A stretch of DNA of 64,000 bases from Treponema sp. (GCA_017470605.1 JAFUYH010000013.1:124001-188000), one strand, 5' to 3'; shown: positions 41,658-50,329, numbered from the stretch's first letter. A program made the numbers and translations. The notes: a model not told the origin generated them from the sequence alone.

Positions 41658-43697
41658 CTAGTGCTTTCCAGCAACAATTGTACCGTTAAAAAGATTCAGC
41701 AGGATTTCAACTTGAAGAGGAATCTTTACATCTTCTTTTTTCTGCGATTCTGATGCATTCAAAAGTTTTGTAACAAACTTCATGTTTTTTCCGCATATTT
41801 TTGAAATTTCGGCAGCAATAACATTTTCTTTTCTGTTTATAAGTTCCATGATATATGAATCTGCAACCGTAGTTTCTACAAGATCATCATGAACTTTCCA
41901 GATTCCTGTTGTTTCCAGATTTGATGCCGCAAAACCATCCGAAACATAAAGGGCAGCCATTACACTTCCCCTTAACTGGGCAATGGAAATCTGACTTCCA
42001 TCGGCAATTGTTATTTTTTCATCAAGCTGAACTGGTGCTTCTGTAAGTTCTGGAGCGGCAGACAGGCTTGCAAGTTCCTCTTCTACCTGCATGGCTCTTT
42101 CTGAATCTGAAGGATAGTATTCTTCATCATCTGGAGGAGCTTCCATATTGGACCATTCTTCATCTGGATTTTCCGTATAACCGACATCTGATTCAGGAAC
42201 AATAAGAGAGGGAGTGGAACTGGCTGAAGTTCCTTCTTCATTCTGAGAAACATGAATTATCAGACGCTCGTCTACGGGTTCATTCTGCTCCTGAGATTCA
42301 GATTCCACTGATTGTTCAGGCGGCAGTGGACCGCCATTAAGAAAAGGGTCGGTATTCTCCTTTTCTGCCTCTCCATCTTCAGGCTCGTCATCAGGCAGGC
42401 AGTTCAGCATTGAAAGCTGAGGCAGGCCTTCTGGAAGGGGGTCGCTAAATGTCTGGGAAGGGGGAGCCGTTACTGCCGCCGGCTCATTCACAGGAAGTGA
42501 TGGCTGGGCAGAAAATGAAGATGAGCCTAGAAGCGGTGGCTGGGCAGAAGACGCTCCGCCCAAAAGAGAATGAGCCGCATCTATTGCCTTTTTTACTTCC
42601 GCAGGAGAAACATACTGCCCCAGCCAGCAGAGTCGGCTGAAAGCAAGTTCCAGTTCATAGCGTGGGGCAAGGGAATAACGGATGTCCCGGTAAAGCTGCA
42701 GGTAAAGAGAAAGGGCTCGTTCAATCTGAATTGTATTCCAGGCAGAAAGAACCATGCTGCTGAAACGTTCCGGGGCATTACCAAGAAGCGCCTCTTTTTT
42801 TATTCCGCTCTTTATAAGAAGAAGACTTCTTAAATAATCTGCACAATCAGAAATCAACTGCTCAACAGTAACTCCCGACTGCAAAAACTCGTCCAGCATG
42901 GAAATAACTTCTTCTGCTTTTGAAGAAGCACAGGCTTCAAAAAGAGAATTAAGACGTTCAATTCCTACAAGGCCAAGTTTATCACGGATTTTTTCATAGG
43001 TCATTTCACCATCGCTGAAGGCTACAACCTGATCAAAAAGCGTATAGGCATCGCGCATGGAACCTGTAGATTCCCTGGCTATCCAGAAAAGTGCTTCATC
43101 ATCAGCCTTTACGTTCAGTTCAGCGGCTGCTTCTGCAAGGCACTGTTTTACCTTTTCTATGGAAACAAGGCGGAAATTAAACTGCTGGCAGCGGGATTTT
43201 ATAGTCGCAGGAACTTTCTGCAGTTCCGTTGTTGCAAAAATGAAAATAACATATGGAGGCGGCTCTTCAATTGTTTTTAAGAGAGCATTAAAGGCAGAAG
43301 TCGAAAGCATGTGGACTTCATCAATAATATAAATCTTATATTTTGAATTGCTCGGTCTGAAAAGAACTTCATCCTTAATCTGACGGATATTTTCTACACT
43401 TGTATTTGAAGCACCATCTATTTCTATTACATCAAGGGAAGTACCCTTTGTAATTTCCTGACAGCTGGAACACTGACCGCATGGAGTATCTGTAGGGCCA
43501 TGCTGACAGTTCAGGGCTTTTGCAAGGATACGGGCAGTAGAAGTTTTTCCGCATCCGCGTGGACCAGAAAACAGATATGCGTGAGCAATTTTTCCAGACT
43601 TTATTGAATTTTTAAGGGTCTCTGCAACAAATTCCTGACCAATAAGATGATCAAACTGCTGCGGACGCCGTCGTGTCGCTGTTACTTCGTATGACAT
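41658..43697 (-). CDS. dnaX: DNA polymerase III subunits gamma and tau
   Basis: 679 residues. AAA+ clamp-loader domains I-III take ~1-370: Walker A GPRGCGKTSTAR (45-56), zinc cysteines in CQHGPTDTPCGQCSSC, Walker B YIIDEVHMLS, sensor 1 FATTELQKVP and the SRCQQFNF arginine-finger region. An acidic, Pro- and Ser-rich linker (~380-580) leads to a C-terminal globular part (LRGSVMAALYVSDGFAASNL ...) that could be the tau domain V. No obvious frameshift signal for gamma was noticed. A minus-strand TATAAT (43710-43705) ends 7 nt before the ATG. Confidence 0.95.
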   Translation of the reverse strand: MSYEVTATRRRPQQFDHLIGQEFVAETLKNSIKSGKIAHAYLFSGPRGCGKTSTARILAKALNCQHGPTDTPCGQCSSCQEITKGTSLDVIEIDGASNTSVENIRQIKDEVLFRPSNSKYKIYIIDEVHMLSTSAFNALLKTIEEPPPYVIFIFATTELQKVPATIKSRCQQFNFRLVSIEKVKQCLAEAAAELNVKADDEALFWIARESTGSMRDAYTLFDQVVAFSDGEMTYEKIRDKLGLVGIERLNSLFEACASSKAEEVISMLDEFLQSGVTVEQLISDCADYLRSLLLIKSGIKKEALLGNAPERFSSMVLSAWNTIQIERALSLYLQLYRDIRYSLAPRYELELAFSRLCWLGQYVSPAEVKKAIDAAHSLLGGASSAQPPLLGSSSFSAQPSLPVNEPAAVTAPPSQTFSDPLPEGLPQLSMLNCLPDDEPEDGEAEKENTDPFLNGGPLPPEQSVESESQEQNEPVDERLIIHVSQNEEGTSASSTPSLIVPESDVGYTENPDEEWSNMEAPPDDEEYYPSDSERAMQVEEELASLSAAPELTEAPVQLDEKITIADGSQISIAQLRGSVMAALYVSDGFAASNLETTGIWKVHDDLVETTVADSYIMELINRKENVIAAEISKICGKNMKFVTKLLNASESQKKEDVKIPLQVEILLNLFNGTIVAGKH

Positions 43698-43776
43698 AAG
43701 TATGATTATAAGATGAAAACGCTTTTTTAGGAAGTAGAGGCCATGTGATTAAGAGATGTTTTTTTATGGAAAGAAC

Positions 43777-43805
43777 TTGCCCACAAATCATCATGCAACT
43801 ATAAT
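43777..43805 (+). promoter_or_regulatory. Promoter of the 43.8-kb membrane protein gene, near-leaderless
   Basis: TTGCCC (43777-43782), 17-nt spacer, TATAAT (43800-43805), then 6 nt to the ATG at 43812. Confidence 0.7.
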
Positions 43806-43811
43806 TAAGGA

Positions 43812-44888
43812 ATGAAATTCTACGGCGAACTTCTTGTTTTTATTCTTTTATTTATTACTAACTTCAGAGTATTTTTTGTTAAGTCCGCAAGACATGACCC
43901 TCTTGTAGTTCTTGCACCTTTTACTTTTACCATCGCCCTGCTTCAGATTTTCTCTTTTGGAATAGAAGTTTTTACAGTTTTAGGTTTTATCATAGCTCTT
44001 CTTGTACTTCTTTCAAATTTTCATGCCATCTTCCGCTATTCAGAAAATCTTTACATAGACCATTACAGTCCTCTTATGATGATTTGGGCCATCATCACTT
44101 CCATTCTTTCTGCCGCAGCCATTGCAGGAATCATCATTTTTGCTCCGCTTGAACTGAACAGCAGAAAACTGAATATAATGGAAAGTCAGACAAGACTTAA
44201 AGGCAATTTCAGGACAGGATTTTCCAGTGCGGCCTCTTACAGCCCGGCGGATGCCTTTTTATATAAATTTGAACCCATTCAGAAAATTCAGGAAGAGGAA
44301 AAGAGCGAAGAGGTTGTAATATTTTTTCCGGATAAATTAGGAAACACGGAACATTACAAGCCTTACCTTCAGCTTCTGGCTTCAAAGGGCTTTACTGTTT
44401 ATTCAGCAGATTTTTATGCAGATGACTGCAGATGGCTTCATTCAATAGAAGATATGAAGATTTTACGAAGACTTGCAATGCTCATACGCAGTGAAGTAAA
44501 ACCTTCATTTTTTGCTTCACAAAGGGAATTCTACACTTATAACATTTCTCTTGAAATAAACGCAATGATTTCTCTGCTTTCTGAAAAATACGGTAATGAC
44601 TCTTCCTTTTATCTTGTGAGCGATATAATGGGAAATACTGCAATTTCTGATTTTACCATAAAGCAGAAATCAAAAGTAAAGGACTTTTTCTTTTTGAATT
44701 CGGTTCCTGAATATGAAACTTCCGGTTACGGATTCATAAAACAGACTGATCCTTTATTTTCTTTTTATAAAGGACTGGAATGGGATAAGAATTTTTCTGA
44801 AGCAAAGATTCTGGCAGAAAAAACTGCGGAGCATTTTGCGCATCTTGCGGCTAAGGCGGAAGAAAATACAGAGGAAGAGGCCAGCTGA
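43812..44888 (+). CDS. Membrane protein with C-terminal alpha/beta-hydrolase-like domain, unknown function
   Basis: 358 residues. Four N-terminal membrane helices (~5-25, 35-50, 52-70, 88-112; for example FTIALLQIFSFGIEVFTVLG and MIWAIITSILSAAAIAGIII). The soluble part from ~160 begins EEVVIFFPDKLGNTEHYKPY, LQLLASKGFTVYSADFYADD, which resembles the first strands of an alpha/beta hydrolase, and later SSFYLVSDIMGNTAISDF, where a nucleophile elbow would be expected but GxSxG is absent (SDIMGN). It may be a catalytically dead hydrolase fold. No family name is recognised. Divergent from dnaX. Confidence 0.65.
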   Translation: MKFYGELLVFILLFITNFRVFFVKSARHDPLVVLAPFTFTIALLQIFSFGIEVFTVLGFIIALLVLLSNFHAIFRYSENLYIDHYSPLMMIWAIITSILSAAAIAGIIIFAPLELNSRKLNIMESQTRLKGNFRTGFSSAASYSPADAFLYKFEPIQKIQEEEKSEEVVIFFPDKLGNTEHYKPYLQLLASKGFTVYSADFYADDCRWLHSIEDMKILRRLAMLIRSEVKPSFFASQREFYTYNISLEINAMISLLSEKYGNDSSFYLVSDIMGNTAISDFTIKQKSKVKDFFFLNSVPEYETSGYGFIKQTDPLFSFYKGLEWDKNFSEAKILAEKTAEHFAHLAAKAEENTEEEAS

Positions 44889-44889
44889 C

Positions 44890-44949
44890 GGGAGGGGGGC
44901 TCTTGGGTAGAGGCGCTCTGGGGGCTCTGGTGGGGCTCTCTGGGGGGGG
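44890..44949 (+). other. G-rich tract array between genes
   Basis: G-runs of 3, 6, 3, 5, 4 and 8 occur within 60 nt, separated by three GGGGCTCT-type units. The spacing allows a G-quadruplex on the plus strand, and the G8 run (44942-44949) is a possible slippage site. It ends 36 nt before the NIF3 start. Confidence 0.8.
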
Positions 44950-44985
44950 GCGTGATTAACGAAAGATTTCAAGGAGGCATGATAA

Positions 44986-45753
44986 ATGACTTTAGTAGAA
45001 CTTCACGAATTTTTTAATTCATTTTTGAAAATAGAGGATTTTGCGGGCGACCCGTCTTTGAACGGCATTCAGATTCAGAACAGCAGCCCAAAAGATAAAG
45101 AGATAAAAAAAGTGGCCTTTGCAGTAGATGCCTGTGAGCAGACAGCTCTGCTGGCTGCTCAAGAAGGAGCCGACGCTCTGGTTGTGCATCACGGCCTCTT
45201 CTGGGGCCACTGCGAAACAGTATGCGGGACTCACTATAAACGCATTGCCGCTTTTATAAAGAATGACCTTGCCCTGCTGGCCTACCACATTCCGCTGGAT
45301 GCAAACAATCCATATGGGAACAACTTTGGGCTGGCCGCAAAACTAGGGCTTAGGGAGATTGAAGGGTTCGGTTCATGGCGGGGGATGCCCATTGGGGCGA
45401 AGGGGAAACTTCCCCAGGCGCTGACGGCAGAGGAGCTGGCGGGGGCACTCGCCGGCGTGACGAGATGTGAGTGCAGGGCTTTTTCCTTTGGGCGCGGGGA
45501 CATTCGCACGGTGGGGATAATTTCCGGCGGGGCAAGTGAAGACGTAGACCAGGCTGCGGCAGAAGGTCTGGATGCCTACATAACCGGCGAATTTGCTCAT
45601 GAACAGTATCATTTTGCAGAAGAAGCAGGCATTAATGTAATTTCCGGCGGACACTACGGCACAGAAAAAATGGGAGTTTCTCTTCTTAAAGAAAAAGTAG
45701 AAAAGGAACTTGGTCTGGAAACAGTTTTCTTTGACTTGCCGACAGGTCTATAA
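44986..45753 (+). CDS. NIF3-like dinuclear metal centre protein
   Basis: 255 residues. Motifs: DPSLNGIQIQNSS, VAFAVDACEQTALLAAQEGA, ADALVVHHGLFWG (metal-binding HH), AYHIPLDANNPYGNNFGLA, and the late YITGEFAHEQYHFAEEAGIN and VISGGHYGTEKMGV with Glu and His ligands. Known as YbgI/NIF3, a hexameric ring with two metals, sometimes annotated as GTP cyclohydrolase I type 2; the function is unsettled. AGGAGG (44971-44976) gives the start. lspA follows after 17 nt. Confidence 0.93.
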   Translation: MTLVELHEFFNSFLKIEDFAGDPSLNGIQIQNSSPKDKEIKKVAFAVDACEQTALLAAQEGADALVVHHGLFWGHCETVCGTHYKRIAAFIKNDLALLAYHIPLDANNPYGNNFGLAAKLGLREIEGFGSWRGMPIGAKGKLPQALTAEELAGALAGVTRCECRAFSFGRGDIRTVGIISGGASEDVDQAAAEGLDAYITGEFAHEQYHFAEEAGINVISGGHYGTEKMGVSLLKEKVEKELGLETVFFDLPTGL

Positions 45754-45770
45754 ACCGCTATATTTATAAT

Positions 45771-46295
45771 ATGAACAGAAATTTGAAAATAAAACTGCTT
45801 CCCTTTATCCTTACGCTTGCCGTAATCATTCTTGATCAGATTACAAAACTGCTGATTGTAAAAAACATTCCTTATGCGACAATCGGCGCCCAGTATTTTG
45901 GTGACTTTCTGCGCATCGTGCACATTTCAAATACAGGAGTTGCATTCAGTGTAGGTGCAACATGGTCAGAAACCGCCCGTCACATTCTTTTTTCCCTGCT
46001 TCCCCTTATAGTAATTGGTCTGGTAATTGTTGTTTATTTCCGCAATAACGACTTTACCATGCTCCAGAGATGGGCAATTGCGGGCATTGTTGGCGGAGGA
46101 CTTGGAAATCTGATTGACCGCTGGTTTAGAAAAGAAGGCGTTGTAGACTTTATCGACGTAAAATTCTATGGACTTTTTGGTCTTGAACGCTGGCCTACCT
46201 TTAATGTTGCAGACTCTGCGGTAGTTGTATGCGGAATTCTGCTTATAATTTCGTTTTTAATTATCGTAATTAAAGAAAAAAACAAAGAAAACTAA
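45771..46295 (+). CDS. lspA: Lipoprotein signal peptidase (signal peptidase II)
   Basis: 174 residues, four membrane segments. Aspartyl protease of the inner membrane that cleaves prolipoproteins before the lipidated Cys. Motifs: IILDQITKLLIV, IVHISNTGVAFS, AGIVGGGLGNLIDRWFRKEG, VVDFID and the catalytic region FNVADSAVVVCGILLI with the second Asp. Substrates in this window include the lipoproteins at 16988, 60359 and 60843. A TATAAT directly abuts the ATG, which is probably chance. Confidence 0.96.
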   Translation: MNRNLKIKLLPFILTLAVIILDQITKLLIVKNIPYATIGAQYFGDFLRIVHISNTGVAFSVGATWSETARHILFSLLPLIVIGLVIVVYFRNNDFTMLQRWAIAGIVGGGLGNLIDRWFRKEGVVDFIDVKFYGLFGLERWPTFNVADSAVVVCGILLIISFLIIVIKEKNKEN

Positions 46296-46310
46296 AAAAA
46301 GAGGAAGACT

Positions 46311-46700
46311 ATGGAAGATTTAGACGAAGAGACAAGAGCTCAGAGAAAAAAAGAGCAGATTGAATACAGAAACCGCAAAAAGACTTCCACAATTTTTATG
46401 CTGGCAGCAAGTGCATTTGAAATCATTGAAACACTGGTCATAATAATTGCTTTATTTGTTCTGATGTCATTCCTTGTTTTTAAGGTACTGGATGCAAATC
46501 AGCCATGGGTTCAGCTTTTATTCCAGATTTCTTTGATTGTAATCTTCATCGGCGGTATAGTCTTGGGATTTTTTATTTACAAAAAAGTAATGAAATGGGC
46601 TATCAAAAAATTCAAATTGGAAGATATTCTGCTTGATGATGTAAAAAGGCACTACATTAAGCCTACAGAAGATGAAATAGAAATGGAGCTTAAAAGATAA
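46311..46700 (+). CDS. Small membrane protein of unknown function
   Basis: 129 residues. A charged N-terminus (MEDLDEETRAQRKKEQIEYR) is followed by two membrane helices (~35-58, IETLVIIIALFVLMSFLVFK; ~68-90, LLFQISLIVIFIGGIVLGFF) and a charged C-terminal tail rich in Lys and Glu. It lies 15 nt after lspA and 2 nt before mtnN, so it belongs to the lspA operon. No family is recognised. Confidence 0.75.
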   Translation: MEDLDEETRAQRKKEQIEYRNRKKTSTIFMLAASAFEIIETLVIIIALFVLMSFLVFKVLDANQPWVQLLFQISLIVIFIGGIVLGFFIYKKVMKWAIKKFKLEDILLDDVKRHYIKPTEDEIEMELKR

Positions 46701-46702
46701 TT

Positions 46703-47392
46703 ATGATTGGAATTATTGGTGCTATGGATAGCGAAGTTAATTCTCTTTTTGAGAATATGACTTCCAAAGAAAAAATCAATATTAATAATCTGACTTTTTA
46801 CAAGGGCAGGCTTTTTGAAAAAGACGTTGTAATTGTAAAGTGCGGAATCGGCAAAGTAAATGCAGCCTTGTGTACCCAGCTTCTGATTTTAAAATTCGGA
46901 GTTTCCAAAGTAATTAATACAGGAATTGCAGGAGCAACAGGAAAGGGACTTAAAATTTATGATTTTGTTGTTTCTACAGAAGCCGTTTATCATGATTTTG
47001 ACGTTCAGTTTTTTGGATACAAATTGGGACAGGTGCCGGGGATGCCGGAAACTTATAAGGCTGATTCTTCTTTGATTGAAAAAGCAGAAACCGCTTTTGA
47101 AAAAACATCGCTTTCAAAAGAACACAAGATTACCAGCGGACTTATTGCCTCTGGAGACCAGTTTATTGCAGGCGGTGAAAAAAAAGACTTTATAGTTTCT
47201 AATTTTCACCCTCAGTGCGTAGAAATGGAAGGCTGTGCAATCGCCCACACCTGCTTTGCAAACAGCGTGCCTTTTGTAATTATCCGCTGTATGTCTGATA
47301 CGGCAGATGACTCTGTGAAGGAAACATATTCAGAAGACACTGCTTCGGCATTGAGCAGCACATTTTTAATGGAAGTTATTAAAGAGATATAG
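46703..47392 (+). CDS. mtnN: 5'-methylthioadenosine/S-adenosylhomocysteine nucleosidase
   Basis: 229 residues. Splits adenine from SAH and MTA. Motifs: MIGIIGAMDSEVNSLFENM, KCGIGKVNAALCTQLLI, VINTGIAGATGKGLKIYD, ASGDQFI and VEMEGCAIAHTC with the catalytic Glu, and RCMSDTADD with the catalytic Asp. Its product S-ribosylhomocysteine is the substrate of LuxS, encoded 77 nt downstream, so both recycle SAH and release the AI-2 precursor. Confidence 0.96.
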   Translation: MIGIIGAMDSEVNSLFENMTSKEKININNLTFYKGRLFEKDVVIVKCGIGKVNAALCTQLLILKFGVSKVINTGIAGATGKGLKIYDFVVSTEAVYHDFDVQFFGYKLGQVPGMPETYKADSSLIEKAETAFEKTSLSKEHKITSGLIASGDQFIAGGEKKDFIVSNFHPQCVEMEGCAIAHTCFANSVPFVIIRCMSDTADDSVKETYSEDTASALSSTFLMEVIKEI

Positions 47393-47452
47393 ATTGCCGG
47401 GTCAAGCCCCACAATGACAAGTAACGTGACTGCCGGGCTTGAATGGGGAATC
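47392..47452. repeat. Palindromic repeat between mtnN and luxS
   Basis: GATTGCCGGGTCAAGCCC facing GGGCTTGA...GGAATC, an imperfect palindrome with the CAATGACAAG core. It is related to 50164-50186 and 39966-39983. Confidence 0.6.
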
Positions 47453-47469
47453 TTTAAAAAGGAGCATTT

Positions 47470-47964
47470 ATGGAAGTAGTTCAAAGTTTTACGATTGACC
47501 ACACACAGCTTAAGCCAGGAATTTATATTTCCCGCGAAGACAAGGGCTTTACAACCTACGACCTTCGCATTACAGAACCAAACAAGGAACCTGCCATGGG
47601 GCCTGGCGCAATTCACAGCATGGAACACCTTATGGCAACCTGGTTCCGCAATTCAGAAGTAAAGGACGATGTTGTTTACGTGGGGCCTATGGGTTGTCTT
47701 ACGGGCATGTATATCATCATGATTGGAAAATACTCTGTAGAAGATATGCGTCAGCTTACAATCCGCTGCCTTGAATGGATTCTTACACAGAATGAAGTTC
47801 CTGCAACAAGACCAGAAGCCTGCGGAAACTACCTGCTTCATGACCTTCCTATGTGTAAATGGGAAAGCCGCCGCTACCTTGACCGTCTTAAAAACGATTT
47901 CCATTGTGAATATACAAAACTTCAGGTTGTTCTGGAAGATGGAAAAACTTTTGCGGATGCGTAG
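47470..47964 (+). CDS. luxS: S-ribosylhomocysteine lyase
   Basis: 164 residues. Fe/Zn enzyme giving homocysteine and DPD, the precursor of AI-2. The metal motif HSMEH (GAIHSMEHLMATWFRN, ~54-58) and the N-terminal TQLKPGIYISREDKGFTTYD and RITEPN are clear; the catalytic Cys is in MGCLTGMY, and the last ligand region is CGNYLLHDLP. AAGGAG at 47459-47464 gives the start. DUF1538 starts 3 nt after its stop, so the two are likely co-translated. Confidence 0.97.
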   Translation: MEVVQSFTIDHTQLKPGIYISREDKGFTTYDLRITEPNKEPAMGPGAIHSMEHLMATWFRNSEVKDDVVYVGPMGCLTGMYIIMIGKYSVEDMRQLTIRCLEWILTQNEVPATRPEACGNYLLHDLPMCKWESRRYLDRLKNDFHCEYTKLQVVLEDGKTFADA

Positions 47965-47967
47965 TAA

Positions 47968-49503
47968 ATGAATATTCTGTCTAAACTAAAAGAAACAGCA
48001 GTATCAGTTGTGCCGGTAATGGCGATAGTGCTGTTTTTTGGGCTTACTTTTGTACCTCTAGATAAAATTCTTCTTGCCCGCTTTGTAATCGGCGGTCTTT
48101 TTCTGATTCTTGGACTGACAATATTCCTTCTTGGTGTTGATTTGGGAATTCAGCCTATGGGAGAACGCTGCGGGGCAGAACTGACTAAAAAACGCTCTCT
48201 TTTACTGCTGCTTTCTGTTGCCTTTGTAATCGGTTTTATTGTTACCGCTGCAGAGCCAGACATTCAGGTTTTTGGAGACCAGGTTCGCGGGATTTTTCCT
48301 TTTGTAAATAAAAGCGCAATAACTTTTGTAATTGCCGCCGGAGTAGGTCTTTTTATTATGCTGGGTCTGCTCCGAACAGTCCTGAACTTTTCACTCAAGT
48401 GGAGTTTTTTTCTTGCCTACATTTTGCTGTTTGCAATTTCATTTTTTACGCCAGACAGTTTTATAGGCATTGCTTTTGACTCAGGCGGTGCAACAACCGG
48501 TCCTATGACCGTTCCTTTCATCATGGCCCTGGGACTTGGTGTTTCTTCGGTTCGTGATGATAATGACAACAGTTTCGGACTTACGGGAATATGTTCAATT
48601 GGTCCTGTAATGGCTGTTCTGATTTACGCAATTATCCTTAGGAGCGGAGGAGCTTTTGAAGCCCAGCAGGCAAGTGACCTTGCAAAAGCCGGTGAAGAAA
48701 GTGCGGTTGCCGCGGCTCTTTCTGGGTCAGGAAATATTTTTGTCCAGATTTTTGCTTCTTTTAAAGAAACTGCAGGCTCAGTTTTTCATGAATCATTAGT
48801 TTCAATTGCTCCCCTATTCGCCCTTTTTGTCATCTTTCAGATTTTCCTCTTAAAAATGACCCGCCGTCAGGTAATCAGAATTATAATCGGTTTTGTCTAT
48901 GCTTTTATTGGCCTTACAATCTTTTTAATCGGAGTAAACGGCGGCTTTTCTCAGGCGGGAGCAGCCCTTGGTCAAAAACTGGGCTCTTTTGCCCTTGAAC
49001 GGGGCGGAATCTGGTATGTAATTTTGATTGGAACAGGTCTTGCACTTGGAGCCATTATTGTATGTGCAGAACCTGCCGTATGGGTTTTAAGCGAGCAGGT
49101 AGAAGGAGTAAGCGGCGGTACAATCAAAAGAAAGGCCCTCCTTGTTTTCCTTTCTGTTGGAACTGCAATTGCAATAGGACTTTCCATGTGGCGTGCCGTA
49201 AGCGGCTTTAATCTTAAAATCATACTTATTCCGGGTTATATAATCGCAATGATTCTGATGATTTTCTGCCCTTCCCTCTTTTCGGGAATTGCCTTTGACT
49301 CGGGCGGAGTTGCTTCGGGGCCTCTTACTTCAACCTTTGTGCTTTCATTTACGCTTGGAGCGGCAAGCAGCGGACAGGGCGGAAACGATTCCTTTGGAGT
49401 AATTGCACTGGTTGCCATGATGCCGCTGATTGCAATTCAGATTATGGGAATTATCTTTAAGATGAAACAGAAAAAAATCGCAAACACAGGGGGAGAAGCA
49501 TGA
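47968..49503 (+). CDS. DUF1538-family membrane protein
   Basis: 511 residues, about 12 membrane helices arranged as an internal duplication. The first half has FLLGVDLGIQPMGERCGAEL, FIVTAAEPDIQVFGDQV and GIAFDSGGATTGPMTVPFI; the second has FLIGVNGGFSQAGAALGQKL, AIIVCAEPAVWVLSEQV and GIAFDSGGVASGPLTSTFV. The repeated AEP and FDSGG(A/V)xxGP motifs suggest a pseudo-symmetric transporter. Family role unknown. It is usually linked to P-II-like regulators, and here the next gene overlaps it by 4 nt (ATGA) and encodes one. Confidence 0.88.
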   Translation: MNILSKLKETAVSVVPVMAIVLFFGLTFVPLDKILLARFVIGGLFLILGLTIFLLGVDLGIQPMGERCGAELTKKRSLLLLLSVAFVIGFIVTAAEPDIQVFGDQVRGIFPFVNKSAITFVIAAGVGLFIMLGLLRTVLNFSLKWSFFLAYILLFAISFFTPDSFIGIAFDSGGATTGPMTVPFIMALGLGVSSVRDDNDNSFGLTGICSIGPVMAVLIYAIILRSGGAFEAQQASDLAKAGEESAVAAALSGSGNIFVQIFASFKETAGSVFHESLVSIAPLFALFVIFQIFLLKMTRRQVIRIIIGFVYAFIGLTIFLIGVNGGFSQAGAALGQKLGSFALERGGIWYVILIGTGLALGAIIVCAEPAVWVLSEQVEGVSGGTIKRKALLVFLSVGTAIAIGLSMWRAVSGFNLKIILIPGYIIAMILMIFCPSLFSGIAFDSGGVASGPLTSTFVLSFTLGAASSGQGGNDSFGVIALVAMMPLIAIQIMGIIFKMKQKKIANTGGEA

Positions 49504-50150
49504 GTAAACTTTTAATCAGCATTGTTCCTCACAACTGCGGGGAATTTATAACTGATACTGCAAAAAAAGCGGGAGCCGGAGGCGGAACCATTGCCATGGG
49601 CAGGGGAACTGCCACAAACGGAATCCTACAGTTATTGGGACTTGGCGACAGTTCAAAAGACATCGTCTACATCATTCTAGATAATGATAAATACCCTTCC
49701 GTAAAGGATGAGTTGATAAAGGCTTCTGAAAACAAAAAGAATTTCGGCGTTCTTTTCAGCCTTAAAGTTGGAGATTTTGTAAAGGCCGGCAGTAAAGAAA
49801 TAATTAAAGGGGGCAATTCTATGGCAGAAAATGAAAAGACAGCTGCTTATCAGATGATAAACGTTATTGTAAACAAGGGTTATGCGGAAGATGCCATGGA
49901 TGCGGCCCGCAGGGCAGGTGCCGGAGGCGGAACAATCATGGGGGCCCGGGGCACTGCAAAGGAAGGTGACGCAGCATTTTTTGGCATGAAGATTGTACCT
50001 GAAAAGGATATGCTGATGATTCTGGTTCCATCAGATAAAAAAGATGCTATTGTTGAAGCAATAAAGGCCCTTCCATGCTTTGCAGAGGCCGGCAGCGGAA
50101 TTATTTTCTGTAATGAGGCTCAGGATTTTACTGTCCTTGGGAAGAAGTAA
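49500..50150 (+). CDS. Tandem P-II-like regulatory protein
   Basis: 216 residues with two P-II-like repeats of ~100 residues. Repeat 1: LISIVPHNCGEFITDTAKKA, GAGGGTIAMGRGTATNG and DIVYIILDNDKYPSVKDEL. Repeat 2: NVIVNKGYAEDAMDAARRAG, GAGGGTIMGARGTAKEGDA and KDMLMILVPSDKKDAIVEAI. The GAGGGT(I)xxxRGT loop corresponds to the ligand-binding turn in P-II. It probably binds a nucleotide or other small ligand and gates the DUF1538 protein made from the overlapping gene upstream (inference). Confidence 0.85.
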   Translation: MSKLLISIVPHNCGEFITDTAKKAGAGGGTIAMGRGTATNGILQLLGLGDSSKDIVYIILDNDKYPSVKDELIKASENKKNFGVLFSLKVGDFVKAGSKEIIKGGNSMAENEKTAAYQMINVIVNKGYAEDAMDAARRAGAGGGTIMGARGTAKEGDAAFFGMKIVPEKDMLMILVPSDKKDAIVEAIKALPCFAEAGSGIIFCNEAQDFTVLGKK

Positions 50151-50163
50151 GGATAAAAATGGG

Positions 50164-50186
50164 ATTGTCCGGTCAAGCCGGACAAT
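50164..50186. repeat. CTTGA/TCAAG-loop palindromic repeat
   Basis: ATTGTCCGG-TCAAG-CCGGACAAT, 9 perfect pairs, followed by GACAGG. Best example of the dispersed repeat in this window. Confidence 0.85.
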
Positions 50187-50240
50187 GACAGGCAGGACTT
50201 TCCGGACAAAGTAAAAAATCACAGAAATTAAAAAAAACAC

Positions 50241-50301
50241 TTGAATATTCATTCAAATGAGGATATTATTTGAACAGTTGTTCAATTGAGCAATTATTCA
50301 A
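50241..50301 (+). promoter_or_regulatory. ArsR-type promoter/operator region with three dyads
   Basis: Promoter TTGAAT (50241-50246), 17-nt spacer, TATTAT (50264-50269). Three 16-bp dyads of the form TTGAA-N6-TTCAA: TTGAATA-TT-CATTCAA (50241-50256), TTGAACA-GT-TGTTCAA (50270-50285, perfect) and TTGAGCA-AT-TATTCAA (50286-50301). These match the TGAA...TTCA operators of SmtB/ArsR metal sensors. The first covers the -35 and the second the transcription start. Confidence 0.8.
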
Positions 50302-50329
50302 ATGATATCCTTTTTTATTTTGGAGGAAT

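Noticed and set aside
45765-45770. TATAAT abutting the lspA start as a promoter
   Set aside because: No -35 at 16-18 nt, and transcription would begin inside the gene. lspA is 17 nt after NIF3 and is probably co-transcribed.
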